A stretch of 64,000 nucleotides of DNA from NCBI GenBank assembly GCA_001603275.1, contig LUYM01000011.1, forward strand, positions 48,931 to 112,930, given 5' to 3'. Each line of letters opens with the position of its first letter. The first letter of the stretch is position 1. This DNA is from Actinomycetales bacterium Actino_02 (lineage in GTDB: Bacteria; Actinomycetota; Actinomycetes; Propionibacteriales; Propionibacteriaceae). The notes beneath the pieces are model-generated. The model worked only from the letters and a program-made list of their open reading frames with translations, made no database searches and had not been told where the DNA came from. A program made the translations under genes and the position numbers. Of this stretch, positions 14,332 to 23,014 are shown in pieces.

Positions 14332-17300
14332 CTAGCCGATCTCGAGCAGCAGGTCGCCGCCTTCGACGGCCTGCGCGTGGCCGATGGCCAACCGCTTCAC
14401 CGTGCCGGTGACCGGGCTGGTGATCGCCGCCTCCATCTTCATGGCCTCGATGGTGGCCACCTGCTGGCCGGCGGCAACCTGATCGCCGACCTCGACGATC
14501 AAGGTGACCACACCGGCGAACGGAGCCGGCACCTGTCCGGGGATCTTCGGGTTGGCCTGCTCGGCGGTTGCCACTGTCGAGGTGACCGACTCGTCGCGGA
14601 CCGAGATCACCCGCATCTGGCCGTTCACCGTGCAGATCACCTGGCGCATGCCGCGGTCGTCCGGGTCGCCGATCGCCGAGATGCCGAGCAGCAGCGACTT
14701 GCCGCGCTCGATCCGCACCTCGACCTCTTCGCCCTGCTTCACGCCGTGCAGGAACTCCTTGGTCGGCATTGCGGTCAGCCCGGAGTAGGCCTCGAAGGAC
14801 TCCTCATAGTCACGCAGCGGGCCGGGGAAGAGCAGCCGGTTCAGGGTCCGTCGTGGGTTGGACTCCAGATCGGCGGCCTCCTCGTCAGTCAGCTCGCTGA
14901 CCACAGGCTTCGGTGTGCGTCCGGCCAGCGCCTTGGTCCGGAACGGCTCGGGCCAGCCACCGGGCGGATCGCCGAGATCGCCGTTGAGGAAGCCGATCAC
15001 CGAGTCCGGGATGTCGTACTTGTCCGGGTTCGCCTCGAAGTCGGCCGGGTCGGCGTTACGTCCGACCAGAGCGAGCGCCAAGTCCCCGACCACCTTCGAG
15101 GACGGGGTCACCTTCACGATGTTGCCGAGGATCTTGTTCGCCGCCGCGTACATGTCCTCGATGGCCTCGAAGCGGTTGCCCAGACCCAGCGCGATCGCCT
15201 GCTGGCGCAGGTTCGACAACTGCCCGCCGGGAATCTCGTGGTGATAGACCCGTCCGGTCGGCCCGGGTAGGCCGGACTCGAACGGCGCGTACAGCTTGCG
15301 GACGGCCTCCCAGTACGGCTCGAGGGCCTCCACAGCGTCCAGGCTCAGTCCGGTGTCCCGGTCGGTATCCTCCAGTGCGGCCACCAGCGCCGACATCGAC
15401 ACCTGCGAGGTCGTCCCCGCCATCGACGCCGCGGCGACGTCCACCGCATCCACCCCGGCGTTGATCGCAGCCAGCAGAGTGCCCAGCTGGCCGCCGGCGG
15501 TGTCGTGGGTGTGCAGGTGAACCGGCAGGTCGAAGTTCGACCGCAGTGCGGCGACCAGCTTCGCCGCGGCCGGCGCCCGGAGCAGACCGGCCATGTCCTT
15601 GATGGCGAGAATGTGCGCCCCGGCATGGACGAACTGCTCGGCCAGATGCAGGTAGTAGTCGAGGGTGTACAGCTTCTCGGCCGGCGAGGTCATGTTGCCC
15701 GTGTAGCACAGCGCCGCCTCGGCGACGGCATGGTCGGTCTCCAGCACCGCCTCGATGGCTGGACGGATCTGCTCGACGTTGTTCAGGGCGTCGAAGATCC
15801 GGAACACGTCCAGCCCGGACCGGGCGGCCTCATGCACGAACGCCTTGGTCACCGCCAGCGGGTAGGGGGTGTAGCCCACGGTGTTGCGGCCGCGCAGCAG
15901 CATCTGCATCGGAATGTTCGGCATCGCCTGGTGCAGCGCGTCCAGCCGGTCCCACGGGTCCTCCTTGAGGAACCGCAGCGCCACGTCATAGGTGGCGCCA
16001 CCCCAGGCTTCGATGCTGAGCAGCTGCGGCAGCGTCCGGGCGATCACCGGTGCGACGTGCATCAGGTCGCGGGTGCGCACCCGGGTGGCCAGCAACGACT
16101 GGTGAGCGTCGCGGAAGGTGGTGTCGGTGACCGCGACGGCGGTCTGGGCGCGCAACTCGGCCGCCCACTGCGCGGGGCCGACCTCGAGCAGGCGTTGGCG
16201 GGAGCCGGACGGGGGCGGTGCGGCCAGCGCGTCCTTCGACAGCCGGGGCAGCTTCTCCTGCGGCCGGATCAGCGAGCGCGCTTCGCCGTTGGGCTTGTTC
16301 ACGCTGACCTCGGCCAGGTAGGTGAGCAGCTTCGTCCCTCGGTCGGCGGGGATGTGGTAGTGCAGCAGGTGCGGACGATCATCGATGAAGCTGGTGTTGG
16401 TGCGTCCCTCGAGGAAGTCCGGGTCGGAGATCACCGCCTCCAGGAACGGGATGTTCGTCGAGACGCCGCGCACCCGGAACTCACTCAGCGCCCGGTAGGC
16501 CCGCCGTGCCGCGGAGTGCAGATCGGCTCCGCGGCAGGTCAGCTTGACCAGCATCGAGTCGAAGTGGGCACCGACGGTGGCGCCGGCGAAGACCACTCCG
16601 CCGTCGAGGCGGACGCCGGAGCCGCCGGGCGTCCGGTAGACCGAGATGGTGCCGGTGTCGGGACGGAACCCGTTCTCCGGATCCTCGGTGGTGATCCGGC
16701 ACTGCAGGGCCGCGCCGCGCACCACGATGTCGTTCTGAGACAGCCCCATGCCGGCCAGGGTCTCGCCGGCGGCGATCCGGATCTGGCTGCTGACCAGGTC
16801 GACATTGGTCACCTCCTCGGTGACCGTGTGCTCGACCTGGATGCGGGGGTTCATCTCGATGAAGACGTAGCGTCCGTCCTCGCCGACCAGGAACTCCACG
16901 GTGCCGGCGTTGACATAGCCAATCTGCCGGGCGAAGCGGACGGCGTCGTCGCAGATCTGGGCTCGCAAGGCCGGATCGAGATTCGGGGCCGGGGCAATCT
17001 CGACAACCTTCTGGTGGCGTCGCTGCACAGAGCAGTCCCGCTCGTAGAGGTGGATCACCGAGCCGGTGGCGTCGGCCAGCACCTGCACCTCGATGTGGCG
17101 AGGGTTGATCACGGCCTGCTCGAGATACATCCGAGAATCGCCGAAGGCGGACTCGGCCTCGCGCATGGCCTCGGTCAGTGCGGCCGGCAGCTTGTCGGCG
17201 GTCTCGACCCGGCGCATGCCGCGTCCGCCACCGCCGGAGACAGCCTTCACGAACAGCGGGAAGCCGACCGCATCGGCGGCGGCCAGCAGGGTGTCGACGT

Positions 17301-17718
17301 CGTCGCTAGGCTCGGAGCCGGTCAGCGTCGGCAGACCGGCGGCCCGGGCGGCCTCGATGGCGCGGGCCTTGTTGCCGGTGAGTTCGAGCACCTCGTGCGG
17401 CGGGCCGATGAAGGTGATCCCGGACTCCTCGCAGGCCTGGGCTAGATCGGGGTTCTCCGACAGGAAGCCGTAGCCGGGGTAGATGGCATCTGCGCCGGCA
17501 TGCTGGGCGGCCTCGATGATGCCGGCCACGTCCAGGTAGGCGCGGACGGGGTGGCCATGCACCCCGATCTCGTAGGACTCGTCCGCTTTGAGGCGGTATT
17601 CGGCGTGCCGATCCTCGTAGGGGAAGACCGCGACGGTGGTCACGCCCAACTCAGTGGATGCGCGGAACGCACGGACGGCGATCTCGCCGCGGTTGGCTAC
17701 CAGGATCTTTCGGAACAC
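14332..17718 (-). CDS. pyc: Pyruvate carboxylase
   Basis: 1128 aa, the full single-chain enzyme: biotin carboxylase (residues about 1-450, FRKILVANRGEIAVRAF at the start, ATP-grasp GGGGRGMRRV), carboxyltransferase barrel (about 530-800, TFRDAHQSLLATRVR), allosteric/PYC domain, and biotinyl domain with K1094 in EAMKMEAA. It makes oxaloacetate from pyruvate and bicarbonate, the anaplerotic route feeding the succinate/propionate branch in propionibacteria and relatives. The GTG start at 17718 has GAGGAGG four bases upstream. It is a monocistronic unit convergent with the 59-aa gene. The long plus-strand ORFs opposite it are antisense shadows. Confidence 0.97.
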   Translation of the reverse strand: MFRKILVANRGEIAVRAFRASTELGVTTVAVFPYEDRHAEYRLKADESYEIGVHGHPVRAYLDVAGIIEAAQHAGADAIYPGYGFLSENPDLAQACEESGITFIGPPHEVLELTGNKARAIEAARAAGLPTLTGSEPSDDVDTLLAAADAVGFPLFVKAVSGGGGRGMRRVETADKLPAALTEAMREAESAFGDSRMYLEQAVINPRHIEVQVLADATGSVIHLYERDCSVQRRHQKVVEIAPAPNLDPALRAQICDDAVRFARQIGYVNAGTVEFLVGEDGRYVFIEMNPRIQVEHTVTEEVTNVDLVSSQIRIAAGETLAGMGLSQNDIVVRGAALQCRITTEDPENGFRPDTGTISVYRTPGGSGVRLDGGVVFAGATVGAHFDSMLVKLTCRGADLHSAARRAYRALSEFRVRGVSTNIPFLEAVISDPDFLEGRTNTSFIDDRPHLLHYHIPADRGTKLLTYLAEVSVNKPNGEARSLIRPQEKLPRLSKDALAAPPPSGSRQRLLEVGPAQWAAELRAQTAVAVTDTTFRDAHQSLLATRVRTRDLMHVAPVIARTLPQLLSIEAWGGATYDVALRFLKEDPWDRLDALHQAMPNIPMQMLLRGRNTVGYTPYPLAVTKAFVHEAARSGLDVFRIFDALNNVEQIRPAIEAVLETDHAVAEAALCYTGNMTSPAEKLYTLDYYLHLAEQFVHAGAHILAIKDMAGLLRAPAAAKLVAALRSNFDLPVHLHTHDTAGGQLGTLLAAINAGVDAVDVAAASMAGTTSQVSMSALVAALEDTDRDTGLSLDAVEALEPYWEAVRKLYAPFESGLPGPTGRVYHHEIPGGQLSNLRQQAIALGLGNRFEAIEDMYAAANKILGNIVKVTPSSKVVGDLALALVGRNADPADFEANPDKYDIPDSVIGFLNGDLGDPPGGWPEPFRTKALAGRTPKPVVSELTDEEAADLESNPRRTLNRLLFPGPLRDYEESFEAYSGLTAMPTKEFLHGVKQGEEVEVRIERGKSLLLGISAIGDPDDRGMRQVICTVNGQMRVISVRDESVTSTVATAEQANPKIPGQVPAPFAGVVTLIVEVGDQVAAGQQVATIEAMKMEAAITSPVTGTVKRLAIGHAQAVEGGDLLLEIG

Positions 17719-17911
17719 CCGGCCTCCTCAGGGGGTCTGGTCTGCTGTGGCGTCGATTCTGTCGAACTTCCGGCCGAGCCACCAGCGTCCGTGGTCGTAG
17801 GTGGGCAATCCCCGCAACCGGCCTGCACCCGTTGGCTATTCCGCGTCCTGGGCCCGGCGCGCTTCCGATCACCGAAGACCTGCGTCCCTGTGTAGATGCT
17901 CGGTGGACCGA

Positions 17912-17983
17912 AACGGGGACGGTTCCATTCCGTACCACCCCTAGTCAGCGGGTTGGACTACGAAATTCGGAACCGTCCCCGTT
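17912..17983. repeat. REP-like inverted repeat pair
   Basis: AACGGGGACGGTTCC (17912-17926) and its exact complement (17969-17983) flank 42 bp. The same arm recurs at 18084-18098. Confidence 0.75.
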
Positions 17984-18006
17984 GCAGGTGGGACGAATCG
18001 GCGAGG

Positions 18007-18041
18007 CCGCAGACAAAGGGGACAGTCCCCTTCATCTGCGG
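18007..18041. repeat. REP-like palindrome
   Basis: The outer arms CCGCAGA/TCTGCGG enclose AAGGGGACAGTCCCCTT. The same nested design recurs at 56995-57030, showing a dispersed family. Confidence 0.75.
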
Positions 18042-18083
18042 AGCGCAGCCGAGTGGGGGAGGTGGGTGGGTTGGGACGTAGCA

Positions 18084-18098
18084 GGAACCGTCCCCGTT
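18084..18098. repeat. REP-like single arm
   Basis: GGAACCGTCCCCGTT is a direct copy of 17969-17983. It is unpaired locally. Confidence 0.6.
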
Positions 18099-18121
18099 TT
18101 GACCCGGGGGAGCTGGGTGGT

Positions 18122-18763
18122 TTAGGAGGGGTCGCGGGGCTGCAGGTAGCCGCGGGCGACGAGGCGGAGTTCGGCGAGGATCTGCGAGCGTTCCGGCTCG
18201 GCGACCGCGAAGGCTTCGTGGAGGAGCGCGTCCGCGGTGGTGAAGGCGACTGCGGCGATCAGGGCCGTTGGCGGTCGGCCGGAGGAGGTGACGCCGGCCA
18301 CCTCCAGCAACTCGGCAACCTTGGCGGCCATCCGGGCCCGGTGCGCCTGGCGCTGCTCGTCGAACGAGGGGAGTCCGGCCGAGTCGCGCAGGGAGCGTGC
18401 CGACGCCTCTTCGCGATAGATCTCGGCGACCGCGTCGATCACGTAGTCCACCGGGTTCGAGCGGGGTGGACGGCGCCGCGCATCGGCCACCACCTCGTCC
18501 AGGAGCGCTTCGAGCCGGGCGTGGTAGCGCCAGCTGAGGGCGGCCAGGATCGCGTCCCGATCGGGCAGGTACTGGTACAGCGCTCCGACGCTGACTTCGG
18601 CCCGCTCGGCCACGCTGGATAGGTTCACCGCCGTCACTCCGTCGGTGGCCACGATGTCGTCGGCCGCCTTCAGTGCCCGGATCACCTTGTCCCGGGAGCG
18701 CGCCTGACCGGGCACCCGACGTAGCGGCAGGTGCTCCCAGTTCACTTTGAACGAATCCGGCAT
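18122..18763 (-). CDS. TetR-family transcriptional regulator
   Basis: 213 aa. The N-terminal TetR helix-turn-helix (about residues 25-72: VIRALKAADDIVATDGVTAV, then VAERAEVSVGALYQYLPDRDAI) is followed by an all-helical ligand/dimer domain. ATG 18763 is chosen because AGGAG lies four bases upstream; an in-frame codon at 18802 would overlap the divergent promoter. It is divergent, with 55 bp between starts, from the aldolase/kinase/dehydrogenase operon, so it probably represses that operon and itself. The inducer is unknown. Confidence 0.88.
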   Translation of the reverse strand: MPDSFKVNWEHLPLRRVPGQARSRDKVIRALKAADDIVATDGVTAVNLSSVAERAEVSVGALYQYLPDRDAILAALSWRYHARLEALLDEVVADARRRPPRSNPVDYVIDAVAEIYREEASARSLRDSAGLPSFDEQRQAHRARMAAKVAELLEVAGVTSSGRPPTALIAAVAFTTADALLHEAFAVAEPERSQILAELRLVARGYLQPRDPS

Positions 18764-18776
18764 CCAACTCCTGAAA

Positions 18777-18797
18777 ACAAACTTGATTTTGGTTTGG
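18777..18797. promoter_or_regulatory. Possible operator in the divergent tetR-aldolase spacer
   Basis: The AT-rich short inverted repeat CAAAC-9 nt-GTTTG sits mid-way between the divergent starts in an otherwise GC-rich genome. The arms are only 5 bp, so this is tentative. Confidence 0.3.
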
Positions 18798-18818
18798 TGC
18801 AAGCCTCATGCTGAGCAT

Positions 18819-19490
18819 ATGACAGAGTCGTCGAACTTCACCGAGCTGCGAGGCGCGCTCGTCCAGGCATGTCACAGACTGGCCGCCGAGGGTCTGTTCA
18901 TCGGAACCGGCGGCAACCTGAGCGTCCGGCACGGCGACGTGGTTGCCCTGACCGCGACCGGGGCCGTCCTGGGCGAGATCACCCCTGAGCAGATCACCAT
19001 CACCGATCTGGCCGGACGCATCGTCGACGGCGAACTGGTGCCGACCTCGGAATCCCCACTGCACCTGGGCATCTACCAGTTCGCACCGGCCGAGCAGGTG
19101 TGTGCCGTGGTGCACACCCACTCGATGATGGCTACGGCGCTCTCGGTGGTGCTGGACGAGGTTCCGGTGCTGCACTACCAGCAGCTGGCCTTGGGTGGGC
19201 CGCTGCGGGTCGCCCCGTTCCACGCGTTCGGCAGTAGGGAGCTGGCCATGGCCGTCGGTCAGGCCTTGGATGGCCGGCTGGCCGCGCTGATGGCCAACCA
19301 CGGCGCTGTCGCGCTGGGCTCTAGCCTGACCAAGGCCGTCGAGAATGCCCTGCTCACCGAGTGGTTGTGTGAGCTCTACCTGCGGGCCAAGACCATCGGC
19401 GAGCCCCGGGCCCTGACCGCCGAGCAGCTGCAGGCAGTGATCGCCGCGGCCACCGCGTCCGGCTACGGGACGACCCGGAAGGCCCAGTGA
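18819..19490 (+). CDS. Class II aldolase/adducin-family protein (fuculose-phosphate-aldolase-like)
   Basis: 223 aa. Family hallmarks: GTGGNLSVR (phosphate site), TATGAVLG, SESPLHLGIY, the metal-binding VVHTHSMMATAL and the C-terminal NHGAVALG. Members are zinc enzymes that split sugar-1-phosphates (L-fuculose-1-P, L-rhamnulose-1-P, 5-deoxyribulose-1-P) or act as epimerases or dehydratases (MtnB). It is first in an operon with an APH-type kinase (stop/start overlap) and a GlpD-like dehydrogenase, so kinase then aldolase, with DHAP or glycerol-3-phosphate handling, is a coherent route (inference). The ATG lacks a ribosome-binding site; CATGCT 6 nt upstream may be a weak leaderless -10. Confidence 0.83.
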   Translation: MTESSNFTELRGALVQACHRLAAEGLFIGTGGNLSVRHGDVVALTATGAVLGEITPEQITITDLAGRIVDGELVPTSESPLHLGIYQFAPAEQVCAVVHTHSMMATALSVVLDEVPVLHYQQLALGGPLRVAPFHAFGSRELAMAVGQALDGRLAALMANHGAVALGSSLTKAVENALLTEWLCELYLRAKTIGEPRALTAEQLQAVIAAATASGYGTTRKAQ

Positions 19491-20305
19491 TGACCACCGA
19501 ACAGATCGGACGGGGCCGCACCTCCGACGTGTTCGCCTACGGTGAGGACCGAGCGATCAAGCTGTTCCCGGACAGCGAGGATCGGGCCGGCATCGAGCAG
19601 GAGGCCAAGGCGGCCATTCTCGTCCACGAACTCGGGGTGCCCAGCGTCCGCTGTGATGGACTGGCCGAGGTCGACGGCAAGCTCGGCATCATCTTCGAGC
19701 GGCTGGACGGAATCAGCTTCAACGACGTCGCCGAGGCCGATCTGCGTCAGTTCGGCCAGGTCTGCCGTGATCTGGCCGACTGTCACGTCCGGATGCACGC
19801 CGCGCACACCCGCGAGCTGCCCGACATCCGCGAACTGGCCCTGGCGCTTCTCGACGCCGCTCCGCTCGACCAGCTCTCACAAGCCGAGCGCACCGCTCTG
19901 GTCGAGCACTTGAAGGGCTTGCCAGAAGGCGATTCCGTGCTGCATCTGGACTACCATCCGCAGAACGTGTTCCGGCACCGGGACGGCTGGGCGGTCATCG
20001 ACTGGCATTCGGCCTGCCGCGGCCCGGCCGCAGCGGACGTCGCCATGTCGGCGCTGATGATGAGCGAAGTTGAGCTGTTCCCGGGGACGCCGCCGCTGAA
20101 GTTGCTGCTGTATCAGGTCGTCCGCGGCCTGATGCGCCGGCTCTACCTGGCCCGCTACTTCGCCACCACCGAGCTCACCTCGGCCGAGGTGGACGTCTGG
20201 ATGACCTGCGCCCGGGTGCTGCGTCTGGGGCTGCTGAACGTCGAGAGCGAGCGGACGCGACTGCTCCGCCGAGTACAGAAAGTGTTGAAGGTGATTCCCG
20301 CGTGA
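19490..20305 (+). CDS. APH/choline-kinase-family phosphotransferase
   Basis: 271 aa. Protein-kinase-like fold: N-terminal lobe with IGRGRTSDVFAY and a lysine in AIKLF, and the catalytic loop VLHLDYHPQNVF (HxDxxxxN, D154) followed by the metal-binding VIDWHSA. The family phosphorylates small alcohols such as aminoglycosides, choline, methylthioribose and homoserine. Position between a class II aldolase and a GlpD-like dehydrogenase, rather than near resistance genes, favours a catabolic sugar or polyol kinase (inference). ATG 19490 shares its A with the upstream stop. Its own stop overlaps the next GTG (GTGA). Confidence 0.82.
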   Translation: MTTEQIGRGRTSDVFAYGEDRAIKLFPDSEDRAGIEQEAKAAILVHELGVPSVRCDGLAEVDGKLGIIFERLDGISFNDVAEADLRQFGQVCRDLADCHVRMHAAHTRELPDIRELALALLDAAPLDQLSQAERTALVEHLKGLPEGDSVLHLDYHPQNVFRHRDGWAVIDWHSACRGPAAADVAMSALMMSEVELFPGTPPLKLLLYQVVRGLMRRLYLARYFATTELTSAEVDVWMTCARVLRLGLLNVESERTRLLRRVQKVLKVIPA

Positions 20306-21927
20306 GCGTGACCAGGATTGTCCGAGCAGGTTTCGAGGGTGCCGACGAGTTCGACCTGCTGATCATCGGCGGTGGCATCACCGGCGCCGCACTGGCTCAT
20401 GAGGCGACCAGTCGCGGCCTGACGGTGGCGCTGGTCGAGAAGGGGGATTTCGGTGCGGCCACCTCCTCGGCAACCGGCAAGCTGATCCATGGCGGCCTGC
20501 GCTACCTGAAGAAGCTTGAGGTAGGCCTGGTCCGCGAGTCGCTGGCTGAGCGACGCAACCTGATGCGGATCGCACCCAACCTGGTCTCGCCGATTCCGAT
20601 CGTGCTGCCCGAGACCGGGCTGGTCGAGGTGCTCGGACTGACTGCCTACGACGTGCTCTCCTTTGATCGCAACCGGCTCTCCGACCCGTCCAAGAAGATT
20701 CCGGCCCATCATCGGCTCAACCGCAACGCGCTGGACGGGCTCGGCCTGGACTATGTGGGCAAGGGGATCCTCTACTACGACTCGATGATGCTCTCCCCGG
20801 AGCGGCTCACCCTGGCTTTCCTGCGGACGGCGGTGGCTGCCGGTGCCCAGGTGGCCAACTACGTCCGGGTGGATCGGCTGGTGCTGGACGGCCAGCGGGT
20901 CACCGGTGCCGAGGTCACCGACCTGGTCAGCGGCAACCCGGGCCTGATCCGGGCGAAGGTGACGGTGAACGCCACCGGCGCCTGGGCCCACGACCTGCTC
21001 TCGGCGACCCCGGCGACCCAGGCTCTGGCCGGCCCGCCGCCCAAGGTGCGTTCGGAGGGCATCTACCTGATCACTCGCAAGCTCAGTGACGTGATGGTGC
21101 TCACCGTCGGCAAGCACGGGCACTTCAGCTTTGCTCCGTGGCGCGGCCACAGTCTGGTCGGCCCGACCGAGACTCCGTACCACGGGCCGGTGGACGAGTG
21201 GCGGCTGACCAGGGCGTCCATCGAGACCTTCCTGGCCTCGATCGCCGCCAACAACACCGCCGGGGTGAAGCTGACCATCGATGACGTGGTGTCGGCCTAT
21301 GGCGGGTTGCGGCCGCTCACCGAGAGTGCCGAGGTGGACACCTACACCGCATCTCGGGCCTCGGAACTGATCGACCACTCCCGACAGGGAGTCACCGGTC
21401 TGGTCTCGGCCATGGGCGGCAAGTACACCAGCTCACGCGCCTTCGCCAGCCGGATCGTCACGGCGCTCGGACGCCAGCTCGGGGGCGGCGTCCGAGCCTC
21501 CCGGACCGCGGTCACACCGCTGGACGGCTGCCAGATCGCCGAGCTGCCCCGCGAGGTGGCCTGGGCGAAGGCGGCCGCGGTGGCCGACGGGATGCCGGAA
21601 TCGGCCGGGGAGGTGCTGGTTCAGCTCTACGGCTCGCAATTGCCCGAGCTGCGCGCCCTGATGGAGTCCGACGATCGGCTGCGGCTGCCCGGGACTCCGG
21701 ACGGCGAGCCGCTGGCCACAGTGGCCTGGGCGGCCAAGCATGAGTCCGTGGTGCACCTCACCGACGCCCTCCTTCGCCGCACCGGGATCGGCCAACTGGG
21801 AGATCCCGGAGCCGACGTGCTGGAGGCTGCGGCTGACATCGTCGCCATCGAGCTGGGCTGGACGGCCGAGCAGCGTGCTCAAGAGCTCGAGACTGCACAC
21901 CGTGCGGTCAGCTTGCCCGACGACTGA
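20302..21927 (+). CDS. GlpD-like FAD-dependent glycerol-3-phosphate dehydrogenase
   Basis: 541 aa. The FAD dinucleotide-binding motif IIGGGITGAALAHEA (residues about 20-35) is followed by the GlpD signature TGKLIHGGLRYLKKLEVGLVRE and a C-terminal helical cap domain. GlpD oxidises sn-glycerol-3-phosphate to DHAP and passes electrons to quinone at the membrane. Close relatives oxidise other polyol phosphates (erythritol-phosphate dehydrogenase EryB), which matters because no glycerol kinase or facilitator is nearby and the gene is locked to an aldolase and an APH-type kinase by 4-bp overlaps. The GTG start overlaps the kinase stop. Confidence 0.88.
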   Translation: MSVTRIVRAGFEGADEFDLLIIGGGITGAALAHEATSRGLTVALVEKGDFGAATSSATGKLIHGGLRYLKKLEVGLVRESLAERRNLMRIAPNLVSPIPIVLPETGLVEVLGLTAYDVLSFDRNRLSDPSKKIPAHHRLNRNALDGLGLDYVGKGILYYDSMMLSPERLTLAFLRTAVAAGAQVANYVRVDRLVLDGQRVTGAEVTDLVSGNPGLIRAKVTVNATGAWAHDLLSATPATQALAGPPPKVRSEGIYLITRKLSDVMVLTVGKHGHFSFAPWRGHSLVGPTETPYHGPVDEWRLTRASIETFLASIAANNTAGVKLTIDDVVSAYGGLRPLTESAEVDTYTASRASELIDHSRQGVTGLVSAMGGKYTSSRAFASRIVTALGRQLGGGVRASRTAVTPLDGCQIAELPREVAWAKAAAVADGMPESAGEVLVQLYGSQLPELRALMESDDRLRLPGTPDGEPLATVAWAAKHESVVHLTDALLRRTGIGQLGDPGADVLEAAADIVAIELGWTAEQRAQELETAHRAVSLPDD

Positions 21928-22047
21928 GCTCGCGCGAACTGGGCAGGGCGGCCAGGATCGGTCCTCGCCGACCGGCGAAGGTTCACCCGGCGGGGGAGTC
22001 GTCTCCGGGTGCAGGGATTGCCGATGCGCCGGGCTGGACAGCCCGCC

Positions 22048-22053
22048 TAGCCT
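22048..22053 (+). promoter_or_regulatory. -10 box TAGCCT of the ferritin gene (leaderless)
   Basis: TAGCCT is followed by GGAGTC (6 nt) and ATG 22060. The GGAG is too close to act as a normal ribosome-binding site. Confidence 0.55.
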
Positions 22054-22059
22054 GGAGTC

Positions 22060-22587
22060 ATGAGCACCTTCACCGAACTCCTCGGAGCCCAGGTCCGCAA
22101 CGAGTTCGCGGCCTCGCAGCAGTATGCGGCGGTCGCGGTCTGGTTCGACTCCCAGGACCTGCCGCAGTTGGCCCGTTACTTCTACCGGCAGTCGCTGGAG
22201 GAGCGGAACCACGCCATGATGATGGTTCAGTACATGCTCGATCGCGACCTCGAGGTCACGATCCCCGGCATCGATCCGGTGCGTAACGGCTTCACCAGCC
22301 CGACCGATCCGATCAGCCTGGCCCTGGCCCAGGAGAAGCAGGTCACCGCCGACATCAAGGCGCTGTTCGAGGCTGCCCGCGCCGAAGGTGATCCCTTGGG
22401 GGAGCAGTTCATGCTCTGGTTCCTCAAGGAGCAGGTGGAGGAGGTCGCCTCAATGACCACCCTGCTGAACATCGCCGAGCGGGCCGGGGAGAACTGGTTC
22501 GATCTGGAGAATTACGTGGCCCGGGAGAGCATCGGTGACGGCGGCCACGATACGTCCGCACCACCGGCGGCAGGAGGGGCGCTCTAG
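22060..22587 (+). CDS. Ferritin
   Basis: 175 aa four-helix-bundle ferritin: LLGAQVRNEFAASQQYAAVAVWF, the EERNHAMMM segment with ferroxidase Glu/His, and a third-helix EQVEEVASMTTLL. It stores iron as a ferric core in the cytoplasm with ferroxidase activity. The length fits prokaryotic ferritin (FtnA type; bacterioferritin would be about 155-160 aa with a haem methionine). The acidic/alanine C-terminal tail (about residues 155-175) is variable. It stands alone with its own leaderless promoter. Confidence 0.93.
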   Translation: MSTFTELLGAQVRNEFAASQQYAAVAVWFDSQDLPQLARYFYRQSLEERNHAMMMVQYMLDRDLEVTIPGIDPVRNGFTSPTDPISLALAQEKQVTADIKALFEAARAEGDPLGEQFMLWFLKEQVEEVASMTTLLNIAERAGENWFDLENYVARESIGDGGHDTSAPPAAGGAL

Positions 22588-22602
22588 GCCGGCGGCGACG
22601 AG

Positions 22603-22986
22603 GTGTTGATTGCCGGTTTGGTGCTGGCCGCGTTGGCGGCCTTTCTGCACATCTTCATCTTCTACCTGGAGTCCGTGGCCTGGACCACCGAGCGGGCCCG
22701 GGCGACCTTCGGCAACAGCCTGGATGAGGCTCAGGCGACCAAGCAGATGGCCTTCAACCAGGGCTTCTACAACCTGTTCCTGGCCCTGCTGGCTTTCGGC
22801 GGCATCGTGGCCTTCGCTGCCGGGGCTGGCGTGGTCGGCCTCACCCTGGTGTTCGCCGGAGTGGGATCGATGCTCGCTGCCGCACTGGTGCTGCTGATCT
22901 CGTCCCCAAGCCATCGTGGTGCCGCCATCAAGCAAGGGACCCTGCCGCTGCTGGCAGTGCTGAGCCTGGTGATCGGCCTCCTCTGA
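22603..22986 (+). CDS. DUF1304-family membrane protein
   Basis: 127 aa with four predicted transmembrane segments and the DUF1304 pattern: an N-terminal HIFIFYLESVAW helix, an AFNQGFYNLFLALLAFGG motif and a final hydrophobic segment at the C-terminus. The function of the family is unknown. GTG 22603 is 15 bp after the ferritin stop with GACGAGG upstream; the two are probably co-transcribed. It converges with the Eis-like gene. Confidence 0.85.
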   Translation: MLIAGLVLAALAAFLHIFIFYLESVAWTTERARATFGNSLDEAQATKQMAFNQGFYNLFLALLAFGGIVAFAAGAGVVGLTLVFAGVGSMLAAALVLLISSPSHRGAAIKQGTLPLLAVLSLVIGLL

Positions 22987-23014
22987 CCCTGCCCTGGTGG
23001 AGGGTCGAGCCGGC

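Larger units (their letters stand above)
17719..18121. other. 400-bp non-coding stretch upstream of pyc
   Basis: No convincing gene. It holds the pyc upstream region (17719-17790) and three palindromic or half-palindromic repeats listed separately. Confidence 0.6.

Noticed and set aside
15505..17445. 646-aa plus-strand open frame opposite pyruvate carboxylase
   Set aside because: Antisense shadow; no recognisable domain, and pyruvate carboxylase is complete on the minus strand.
17912..18098. CRISPR array
   Set aside because: Copies are inverted as well as direct, spacing is irregular (42 and 100 bp) and there are only three arms.
17958..19301. 447-aa minus-strand frame overlapping the TetR and aldolase genes
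   Set aside because: It is in a different frame from both; the TetR and aldolase frames have clear domain motifs.
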